Below, one piece after another: positions 41,101 to 53,100 of a stretch of 64,000 nucleotides of DNA. Within the stretch, counting starts at the first letter, position 1. The number at the start of each line of letters is the position of its first letter. The stretch is from Diadema setosum (lineage: Eukaryota; Echinodermata; Echinoidea; Diadematoida; Diadematidae), in assembly GCA_033980235.1 (NCBI GenBank), contig CM067075.1:22959011-23023010 (forward strand), given 5' to 3'. The position numbers were made by a program, and so were the translations under genes. The notes beneath the pieces are model-generated. The model made no database searches, had not been told where the DNA came from, and saw nothing but the letters and a program-made list of their open reading frames with translations.

Positions 41101-44100
41101 TAACTAAATGGTGCTCTGTAAGGTTTTTGCAATACACATGCATGCATTACACAGTCAGGTAAGTGCAGCAATTTACAAGGCTTACTGCTGGATTAATTCT
41201 CTCATCTCGTCTCGCATGTGAGCTGTGTGTATTATTTGTCATTCTATATTACAAATAGCACTTGCTACATTATGCTCAGCTTGAGTCTATTTCGCATATG
41301 GGTCAATCCATGTCAAATCATCCAGTGCTTGTCACCCGACCCCCTCCGATTTTCTTAAAAATCGCACCAAATGTTCCCCATAGTGTCTGACGGAAAATCC
41401 CAAAATATTTTGCCCCAAGGTCAATTGGTTGCTAAGATACAGCCTCACATAGCAACCGGTGCGCATTCCAAAAAATTAGTTAAAAGAAAATTAGGCATTT
41501 TTGATTGACTGTTTTAGCTTGGATATTTATGCAAAAGTGTTCATTATCTGGAAATTGAGAGAACTTTATAGTCTTTGCAAGAAAAACTGACTGTGACGCG
41601 AAATTGACTTTTCGTTAACGTGCACAAGGTCACCGAAAATGGTGTTAAATGTTAATTTTGAAAATTTTAATGCATATTTAGAAGCTAATATCTTCCACAT
41701 TTCATCACCTTAGGTTCTAAAATATTATGCTGTTGAAGGCTTTGACTTGTTCAGTAATTTTGAAAAAAATCGGCGCATTCATGATCACCGTTTTTACGGA
41801 GAGCGCCCTCAAAGTTGACAAAAATGAAAAATGTGCCAAATTCAAGGTCACGGATCACCCTTCGTCCCACCTAGGAATAGCATCAATTTTTGTATATTGG
41901 TAGACATTCACCTATATTATCTTGGGTTACCAAAGAAATTTTGCTCCCGAAATGTTCAATGGCAAATTTACCCCACTGAAAATGGTCATAAACGACCAAA
42001 TTCCCACGTAATATCACATATTGGGTTTAGAGGACATTTCAAATGTCCACGCTTTCAAAATGAAAAGCACTAGCCCTGTGATATTTGCAGTAGGGATAGT
42101 CTGTTATACATATTTTAGTAATATATACCACAAAACACTTTTATTTCATAATAATGACCTTGAAATTTAATCCAAAATTTGATAAAGAACAATAAATCGC
42201 TCCATTTTCCTCATTGCACTGCATGTAAATGTGTTTTGAAAGACTTTTTACAGAGCAATATTTCAAGAATTATGAAAGCTGACATTCTACCATATTAGGG
42301 TGCTAAACTATTTCTGCTCATCTTCCAGATTTAGTGTCAATTTGATCATGAATGTTATATCTTTGACCTTGAAGTGCTTCTAAAAATAGCTGTAAATTTG
42401 TTAACTACAAATTACACACACAACAGGACTGGTGTTTTATGGCATGATTAGCTTGTTATTCTTCCACAAACGCAGAAGCTTTTTATGATGTAAATGTTAT
42501 ATACTGGAATTAGTCTATGGGCAATTCCGCAGTTAGGTGGACATGACATGGATAAAAGAAACGTGCCTCTTTATCTTACCCTTTAATCTAGGTATCAACT
42601 AATGCCATGGATGTTCGCCAATCATTAGGGTCTTTCAAATTCAGTAGATTTTATTTTTCGTATTCATTGATTTTGTGAGATCTAAAACCATCATTTAAAA
42701 TGTACATGTGGGACTGGGGACGCTGAAATTCACTTAAAAGCAAATTACAGTGGGTTCCTTTGAAATTTTTTCCTCAAAGTTTTGCTAAAGGGTAAAAGAT
42801 GAATACATTTAAATACTCCAGAAGTCATGTGACATTTTGTCAATTACAAAAGGGTGAAATGACCTGCGGAATTACTCCAGACAAATGTAACGTTACTAGA
42901 GGTCTAGCTAAAAGATTATTGGTCGAACTGCTAAAAAAATTTGCATGAACATTTGCCATGATGTAATAATTGAAATTAATGCAACACTTTGTTTGAAGTA
43001 ACTTGAATTTTTGCACACTTTTTGTTACAAGACATTGATTTTTTTGTCATGTCCTTTTTTTGTAACGTTACTAACCAGCCCTTTAAGTTGCTATAGCAAT
43101 TCTAATATTTCTTGGATTGTGTTCATTCTTTTCTGTATCATAAACCTGGGAAGGATGAACATGTTTTTGAGATAATTTTGACTTGAAGTGAATAAATGGT
43201 AATTTAGTGGTAAAAACAAATATCTAAATTTGTTCAAATGTAACGTTACTAACCGCGGAATTGCCCCTATACGTGTTTGCGAGATATGTTACAATTAATT
43301 ACTCTGTTCTGACAATGACCCTCAATTTCAATAAAAAATGGGGATGGTAATATTTTGTGATTTTGTGTGCATTTCCTATGGAAAACAGTGCTTTTTGTGG
43401 TGAAACTCATAAAAACTTGACCATTTTTACTATCTATCACTTTGATTGGTTAATTCTATTCTAGTTATGGTAGAAAAGTGGGCTGTGACAATTTCCAATA
43501 AAAAAAAAACATGGTTATGCTGCAGAAAATAAAAACAAAGAAATACATAAGAAATTCCAAAAACAAGAAAATACATAAGAATTGAAATGATTTTGAAAGT
43601 TTTCATTAGGTACAGAACAAATTCCCCGAAAAAGAAGACTCTCAGTCCTTTTAATGTGCGTTTCACAGGCTAGAATACGAATTTTTTAATGTCCATAATT
43701 ATCAATTATTATTACATGCTTTAATACAGGTCTTTATGGAGAGAAATAGGCATTTCTCATGATTTTGAAGGTCATAAATTGAGGGTCATTGTCAGAACAA
43801 AGCAATTGATTGGAACATATCTTGCAAGCATGTATAGATTAATTCCAGTATATAACATTTACACTATAAAAAGCTTTTGTGTTTGTGGAAGAATCACAAG
43901 TGTATCATGCCATAAAACACCTGTCGTGTGTGTACTTTGTAGTTTACAAATTTACAGCTATTTTTAGAAGTACTTCAAGGTCAAGGGTATAACATTCATG
44001 ATCAAATTGATACAAAATCTGAAAGAAGAGCACAAATACTTTAGAACCTTAATATTGTAGGCTGTCAGCTTTCATAATTCTTGAAATATTGCTCTGTGAA

Positions 44101-47100
44101 AAGTCTTTCAAAACACATTTACATGCAGTGCAATGAGGAAAATGGAGCGATTTATTGTTTTTTATCAAATTTTGGGTTAAATTTCAAGGTCATTATTATG
44201 TAATAAAAGTGTTTTGTGGTATACATTACTAAAATATGTATAACAGACTATCCCTACAGCAAATATCACAGGGCTAGTGCGTTTCATTTTGAAAGCGTGG
44301 GCATTTGAAATGGCCTCTAAACCCAATATGTGATATTACGTGGGAATTTGGTCGTTTATGACCATTTTCGGTGGGGTAAATTTGCCATTGAACATTTCGG
44401 GAGCAAAATTTCTTTGGTAACCCAAGATAACATAGGTAAATGTCTATCAATATACAAAAATTGATGCTATTCCTAGGTGGGACGAAGGGTGATCCGTGAC
44501 CTTGAATTTGGCACATTTTTCATTTTTGTCAACTTTGAGGGCGCTCTCCGTAAAAACGGTCATCATGAATGCGCCGATTTTTTTCAAAATTACTGAGCAA
44601 GTCAAAGCCTTCAACAGCATAATATTTTAGAACCTAAGGTGATGAAATGTGGAAGATATTAGCTTCTAAATATGCATTAAAATTTTCAAAATTAACATTT
44701 AACACCATTTTCGGTGACCTCGTGCACGTTAACGAAAAGTCAATTTCGCGTTACAGTCAGTTTTTCTTGCAAAGACTATAAAGTTCTCTCAATTTCCAGA
44801 CAATGAACACTTTTGCATAAATATCCAAGCTTAAACAGTCAATCAAAAATGCCTAATTTTCTTTTAACTAATTTTTTGGAATGCGCACCGGTTGCTATGT
44901 GAGGCTGTATCTTAGCAACCAATTGACCTTGGGGCAAAATATTTTGGGATTTTCCGTCAGACACTTTGGGGAACATTTGGTGCGATTTTTAAGAAAATCG
45001 GAGGGGGTCGGGTGACAACTTTTCTGAAAATTGGATGATTTGACGTGGATTGACCCATATTATGCTCTGCACGATGATTAAATCACAACTTGTTTCTGCA
45101 CCACTCAGATGTTTAATCAGCACTACAGTACTTCTACCTATTGAACATAAACTGACGGCAAATAGCATTTCCACAGCACTATTTTTCATGCTGTTCTCAA
45201 GAATTAGTGTGGTAAAGGGGGGAAAAACTGCATCTCACTACAGCCGCAATGATGAAACCTTGGGTAACGTTTTGTCTGCTTCACAAGAAAGTCAAGCAAA
45301 ATCAGCAAAGTATTGTATGGACACTGATTTACACATATTCTGGAGAAAGTAAAAACATTCTGCAAAAATGACCGATATTGATTTGACACTTTTAAATCTC
45401 ATGCAAATTTGTTAACTTGTACACGCTGTGATTGCTAATCTCTGGATGAATGTCAACAGTTCATAAGTTCATATTTCCTGAACTTTGCTACCACACTGAC
45501 AGAACCCCTGAATGCTCAAAAATTGACTCCAGGCTACTCCCTTTACCATTAACATAGTTATAATAAGATTCCGTTACTAACAAGTAAAAATTCAGGTCCC
45601 AAAATTGTTGTCTTTATGTATTTCAGATATCTTTTAGTTTGACTATAACAAAATTTTGATATAACCGCACAAAACTGCCAGTCCAAAAGACTTTGTTATA
45701 ATGGAAGTCTCCTGTATTATTGACTTTATCTCATCCCATTCAATGTCACAGTAAGAAAAGTAAAGTTTACAAAACATTGTTCACAATCCAGGCTGCATGG
45801 CATTAGTTACAATGTATTTGATTGACAAATTGCCCTACATCGACGTAAATAAGCACTGAGTTGATCAGTGTTTTAGTAGTAGCCATGATAAAAAATCATG
45901 GGCGTACATACTCGAGCAGGATTCGAACCTACGACCTCCTGATCACCGGACAGGCATCATCTTCCCTAGACCACCGAGCTTTCGCCCGACAGCAAGCGTT
46001 GGTTCTAATCCTTATAGCATGCAGCGGGTACTGCTTTGTTATTCAAATTCATGAAATCCTTCCGTCAAGATGTTTTCATTGCAACTGATTGACAAATTGC
46101 CCTACATCGACGGGGGGGGGGAGTTATACGGTATCATTTTGTACTGGTTCTCATCCTACATAAAAAGGCATGATGTACATAACGCAGCCTGTTGCTTTCA
46201 TCCACGTACAGAGAATTATAACTGCATGAAATGTATACTTGTTTTCTGCAAGTTTTACAATAAGCTGATATTAGATTTATAGGTCATAGGATCATGGATA
46301 CAAAGATTGATGGACATGGAAAGCATACTTTATGTACACGTGTTTACTAGTACTGCATACGCGTTGAATATACTGTCTGTATATGAACAAGCATAATGCT
46401 TTTTGTATATACATGCAAATATGTGTATAGTAAGTAGTGTACTTTACATGATTTGTGATTGGTTGACTACTGGCCTGGTTGAATTGATATTACATGACAG
46501 TCACTATTTTCATTACAGTGCACCGTTGTGCAATATAGCTTTGAATTAGTGCATGGGACTTGGATACAATTCATATATTTACTGCAGCAAATAATGTGCC
46601 CACATGCTCTGTTGGTGCACTATTCTAAAGTATAAGCACTTCAAAAGTATGATTAGCCTACCCTTTCTCAAAGGCTGAGGTTAATGTGTAACAAACTCAC
46701 ATTAGACTTATTGTGCTTTTGAAGTGTATATAACTTAATAGTATAATGCATTCGAGATCGTGAAATAAATATATTTGCAAGATATATATGATAACGTGGG
46801 CCCTTGATGAATGACAATGAAAAGTATTGTATGCATCGGCAGATACATGTATGTGACCCGTCACAACAAAAGGATCCTAAAGTCGCTGATGTCTGAGCCG
46901 AAAAAATTGAGTTTGAAGTCAGATCATCAAAATCGGTCAAACAAACAAATTTCTGTTTTGGGCATAATTTTGTAATCTAATATATTGTTTATCACCTGCT
47001 AAAATTTTGAAACTACAATAAAAAAGGATAGGCAAGAAAGTAGCATTTTTCTTAGCCATGATTTTCTGACTTTCAACGGAACAGAAATGTGTCCGCAGAT

Positions 47101-50100
47101 TTGGATTTAGCACCGCAGATAGACTCCGCCCCTAGCAACGAGGGAGTGATTTTATTAGTCAGTGCGTGGCATCTTGGTTGCTGATTGGTTGTGCGTAGAC
47201 CGCTGGCGCTAAGCTTGAAAGAACATTGCAGAGGTTGCTAGGAGCACACCTTCTATTGTCAAGAGGTGAAAAACTGTCTTGCCTCCCCTTGATCATGATG
47301 GCGTCGGAAGGAAAACTTTGAAGGCGGTTTTCTTAAAACACTGATTTCCTAAAACACTCGACATGCGCTAATAAAATCATCTGCATCTCTTCAACCATGT
47401 ACTTTTATAAGTCATGTTATACATTTACATGTATAAATAGTATGAAACTAAAGGAGAAGAGTACAGGAAGTACATGTATGCCATGTCATTTTCAGAAAAT
47501 CGTCCTCCCCCGACTTTCGGATCCTTTTGTAGTAGCGGGTCACATATCTTTCTCATACTAAACTGCACATGGACAGTCACTGAATCCGTATGCACAATGC
47601 TATATTAGAGATGCTTGGGTAATTGGAACAAGCAAGGTGCATTTGACATGCAGGATTTCTTAAACTGCATTTTAGGAAACAATTTTGACACAGCCTTTGC
47701 TCCATGGGCTTATATTTAGCTCTTCATCATGCTTGAGGTGTAATGAATGAATAAATTAATTAATTAATTAATTTCAATTAATCAATTAATTAATTAATAG
47801 TTGGAAAAAATTAAATATATGAATAAATCGTTGAAATAATTAATTGATAAATAGATAAATGAAAATAAAGAAATATAAATAAATAAACAAATAAATACAT
47901 AAATAAATATTGAGCACATAGAGTGACTACCAGGAGAGTGCATTAAGTTTTCATGCCACATGCACAATGTCCAATTTATCACTAGAGACAACATCATTAC
48001 AATAACTACGTCTGAAATACATGTATCAGCAATATGTAATGAATGAATTTATACTTTGTGTCTAATGTAATCATCTTCAACAGGAAAACTGAGACACTCT
48101 GTATGTTGTGACTAGAAGAAAGGTATTGCATGCCAAGTTCATATTTTGCATACTCTTTTTTTCTCTTCTTCCTTCTGTCTCATTTGATATATTTGTACAA
48201 CAGAAAAAAAAAAACATGATGCTATGATGTCCTGCAAAAACAAAATAAAAACATGGACAACAATAAAAGTAAAAGAAAAGAAAAGAAAAACCTTCCATCC
48301 CATAGTGTCAACAACAAAATAAAAAAAGTAATCTTGAAAGAGGTGCAAATCTGGTGATCTCCCACTTGAACAGCCAACTCAAAGAATCCATTCAAACCCA
48401 CGTGTGGTGATTAATTCATACTCACACTTTTTGCTCCCAACCATACAGCTCAGTGCAAGTGAGGGAAATATGAATGCAACCATCCCACCTTCTGTGAAAT
48501 AGCCCTGGGTGTACACAGAACACCATATCAATAATCTACCTTGGTAAATAGATATGGAAGTAAAATATTGATGTTGTTTGTCCCATTGTGGCTATCCTCG
48601 TGATCTGTTTGGTAATGTAATGATCAAATGATGATTATTATGGCTTGACTTTGCATAGGCCAGATACATGGATGAAGGACATCTGAAGATATAAGGGTAG
48701 AACTGTATATGGAAATGGACTTATCTGAAGAGATACTACAGATTTAAAGCTTTGCTAAGAATACATTATGTGAATAAGACAGTCATAACGAAGATGGCTA
48801 TATCTAACTAAAATGTCCCAAAATGATTTATGATATTCTACAATGCATATGGACAAGATAACATGATTGAGTACTGCTTTATGTGAGTGGGAGTGTAAGT
48901 CATTTGAAATACAGAGATTGTGACAAGTAGGTACACTGTACCTGACTGGCAATTGATTTACATTCTTGGTATGTGGTGTATGACAGAGCTCAAGATAAAC
49001 ATCACTCAGTATGCAGGGGAAAAAAACCACAGAAATAAAACAAAATTAATCCATAGAAATACATGTATGCATAATCTTAATGGTCTGCATACAGTATATA
49101 ATTCAATTTTCTGTTATATCTTAAAATATATACATGTAAATATGTTATTCTCTTCACCAAAAGTGCAAATCACAGGCAAGTTCCAGGACTAAAATTTGAG
49201 CAGATTAAAGGAAATCACACCTTGAATAGTTTCTTGTATTCTTTAGTTCATTTGCATCTGAGTATTCAATGTTTAGAGAGTGCTGGTTGGCATGAAATTC
49301 ATGTTCCTTAATCATGTGTACTGATGTCCCCGTCAACATGTGTGAATATACAAATATACCTAGTGAAAATGAAAGTGTGAAAGATAGAGACCCATTCACC
49401 ATGTTGATTATGCTGCTGCAATGCAAGACATTACAGGCATATCAACAATGCACAGAGAGAGAGAGAGAAAAAAAAAAGATTGCAAAACAGCACTTTAACA
49501 AGTGCTTCTCCGAAAGCTGCCTCTTCAAAGACAGACAGCTGTGATTGGTGCTTCAGTTTAGAGGTAGAATCACACTTTGCTTGTGCTTCCAAAAAATCAT
49601 CAGACTTAACGACACAATAATGTTATGTAATCTATTAAACAGCAAAGTATCAAAGTTTTGATCAAATCACCCCTTAACAATCCAATTTAGGAATAATCTG
49701 GTCGATTTTTTTTTCTTCTTCGCTTTTTTAATTCTGTATCTTATATGATGACGCCTTTAACAGGTAGAGGATCATCAAGGGAAAATACTCCTTAGGTTCT
49801 AATGAAAATGAGTTAATCTTTAAATGGGGTAAATAGATATTTCTCTCCTTCTCAGAGCCCCCATAGGATCAAGCTCCTTAGATTTGTATTTCCTATCATG
49901 GCTTATATCTTGGAACAATAAACTGGGCCCTGGATTATAAAGAGTTAATATCTACTGACATTTGCTAGATATAATGCAAGATGTTGGATAATAATTGAGT
50001 TATGGTTGATTGTAAATGTACAATCAATTGCTGATTTTGATTATATACACTTGGTGTTGCAATAGCTGAAATAACATTCATGAATAGCTTTGCAATTAGC

Positions 50101-53100
50101 TATTTGGTGTCACTGGCTGAGAATCCTATGCATACCCCACAGGAAAGAACTTTCTCGGGAGAATTTACTGTCTTATAAAAACCATAAGACCCACCTTTCC
50201 CTTCGTTGCTCTTTCTGCTACTCCTTCATTCTCTCTCTCGCTCTCGCTCTCTCTCTCTCTCTTTCTTTTCCCATAATATTCCTATATCATGCTCCCAACG
50301 GTGAAAAAAAAAGTTACAAGCATGTTTGCTGAGAAAAAAATGTAAAAAAATCAAAGATGGTGCATGGGAACACAGCGAAATACACATCTGCAATGGCAAC
50401 GACAAAGCAAAGGGCACTTTGGGGATCCACATTGTGTACACCCACACACACACACAGAAAGCAAATGTCACCTTTCGATGCTCGGCGATGGCATAATCAC
50501 CACAAAATCGCAATTCCTGTGAGTGAAAAGTTCAGAGTTAACATTCTCTCCGTCGCTGCCAGCTTCCCCTGCTTTCAAAACAGTTGACTATATGTAGATT
50601 TACTGAAATCATCTTAATCTTCCCCCCCCCCCCACCCCCAAGACTAACATGTACTTTCCCTTTAAAAAAAACAAACAAACAAACAATCTCCATCATCACT
50701 ACATATTGTACATACACAGTAACAAATTCAAAGATAAACACTGCATTTACAATGAGATGTATGTTGAATAATGATCCAAACAGTGGTGTCATTAGCATTT
50801 TGCTTGTTTGGTTAATTGTTAGACAGCAAGCTCACTTGTTGTTTTTTTGTGAAAAATGGCTAACATCCTCATAATTTATGTAGAAACCGACTTTAAAACG
50901 ATCTCTTTTGCTGACATCTGACATAGACGTAACTTCATTCCTCTGAGAGGTCTTCACGGAAGCTGACTTTGGACCTTACGTTTCACATCACTACGTTACT
51001 TTGAACCAACACACACATCATGTACATTAAAATGTTAGAAGAGAATTTCTGGTAATAGGGTCTGACTGGAAATTAGCCACAAGAAGAAAAACACACTATA
51101 TCTCTATTTGAGAATGCCTGGTGATGTTGTGTACTGAAAACACATTCATTTTATCTTTATAGTCACAGTGAACTATTGTTGCTACACAAACACAGAGAGA
51201 AAAACAAATCAAACAAATGAATCTGAGAAGATTTGCACGTGCAGTCTGTCACAACACTTACCATGACGACACCTTTGACCTCAGTTACGAAGTCATTGGA
51301 GAGGTTCTTGGCCTCATTGGCTGTGAAGTTGAGGAGGTCCCTGAAGGCTGCATTCAGGAGGGGAACAAGATCGTCCTGAATGGCGCCAGAGTCGACCAGG
51401 AACAGCCTGTTCTGGGTGACAAAGCTGCGCTCCACGTTCTTGACACGCTCACACCAGTCCCGAATCTCCCCGAGCTTCATCTGCACGGGAAAACGGGTCA
51501 GAACAGGGTCTAGATAAACTACTGTTTTCTGCATAAACGATGACGTCTTTAAAATTCTCGGGAGAGGATTGGCATGCATGCAGTGATCATGTTTCATTGG
51601 TGAAAATATGAAATAACCTTATTCAGCTTGCTTTCTTTTGCACGTACGCTACACAAACAAAAGCTCAATGATAGGACATGCTCTCGTCATAACACAAAAA
51701 TCTGCACAAAACTATGCCCATGAATGGTGTCAAAGGTTTTGAAGTGTCTTAAAAAAAAAATAGCTGCTGTTTGCATGTGAGTTTGTGCCATCTGTGCCCA
51801 AACACATACTGTGTACAGCATACATTAAGCAAGTCTAATCTTTCTAGAATCGGGACTTTCCAACAATTTTATGAGTAGTCATTGGTGGAGTAATGAAAGG
51901 AGAAGTGTACACATGCACGTCATGAATTCATGTCTGGATCACTGGTGACGAGCAGTTCGTGTTGTAAAATTCACAAGTAGCACCTGTCTCACAAAATTCA
52001 CACACACACATACAAGTAAACTACAAGGCAACTCTACCTCTATGGCATCAGCCTCACACATGCAGCCCATCACAGTGTCTCATACACCCTGGACAACATG
52101 TTACTAGCCTGTATCTTTCTCCCCAATCCATTTTGAAATCTTACCTCTATGGTATAAGCCTGAGCCCTGCGCCACTTCTCCACGGCGTCCTTGTTCCACT
52201 TGCGGGCGAAGTGGTGGATGTCGCCGAGCCAGGAGTGGCTGGCACAGAATTCATCGATATCGGCCAGAGCCTCGGCAATGATCTCTCCCTGAAGCTCACG
52301 GGCAGCAGAAATCTCCTCACTGGGAAATATGATGGGGTTTAATAGAGATCATGCAGGTTGTAGTCTAATCCCAACTTTTTGATGCAACAGTCATCTGCAT
52401 TTATTCCATATCTGGTACTCAAATGCATCTCCATCGCACTGTTCATGGCTAAAGTGATTTTCATTAAACTTTTAAATTCCTCGTAGAATTGTGTGCTCTA
52501 TTATATTTCATAAGTGGTCTCTAATTATTTTGCTAAAGGTTAAAATATGAATTTCCCATCTCAACAGAAACTAAACCATCCCTTTAACACATTGAGAACA
52601 GGCTGATTTTGCTACAACACACATTTCCCATAGACATGTACCCGAGTATGCTCGGGACTAGTCTTCAGAGGGTTAAGCTTGGAAATTCTGCAACACTCAT
52701 ATGTCAGATCCAATTTTTTCACAAAATTCTATCATTCTGGTTTTGATTTTTACCCTATTTGTCAAAGCCAAGTGTGACATAGAATGGAATCACACTTCAC
52801 AACACACATACACTGCATGACTGCAAATCTCAGAAAGTTGGAGTGACTCACTCATTCAGTAGTCTCGTCTCCAGACTCCCTTCAGACAAGGGGTTGTACT
52901 GGCCGATCATCCCCTCCCCAATGACCACGAAATCCTCCTGCAGGTCAGTCTTTTTGCAAAGTTCGGGTGTTGCCACGCCCAAGTAGTCTGCCTCCTTCCT
53001 GGGGGTGTCTGTCAAATAATCAGAAAAGCATTCATGCATATTCATTGCACAACATCAAAGAGATGGGTGTCTGTCAAATCATTGGAATAATTACACTCAT

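Larger units (their letters stand above)
40302..51261 (-). other. Largest intron (10.96 kb), element-rich
   Basis: Separates tail exon 11 from linker exon 12. It contains a diverged GAT-rich stretch near its left end (40.3-40.6 kb), the foldback element (41.3-45.1 kb), a SINE (45.8-46.1 kb), a GTGACCC-ended element (46.9-47.5 kb), AATT/AAAT simple repeats (47.75-47.91 kb) and a TC tract (50.23-50.26 kb). No dynein-like exon or other convincing coding exon was found in the rest. Confidence 0.8.

Noticed and set aside
41831..42073. 80-codon frame present in both arms of the foldback element as a gene
   Set aside because: Near-identity follows from arm duplication. No recognised motif, no splice or promoter context; kept as part of the element.
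52034..52060. Duplicate of exon 10's donor as an alternative exon end
   Set aside because: The similarity is about 25 bp only and the intervening sequence does not stay open in the exon's frame with family-like residues.
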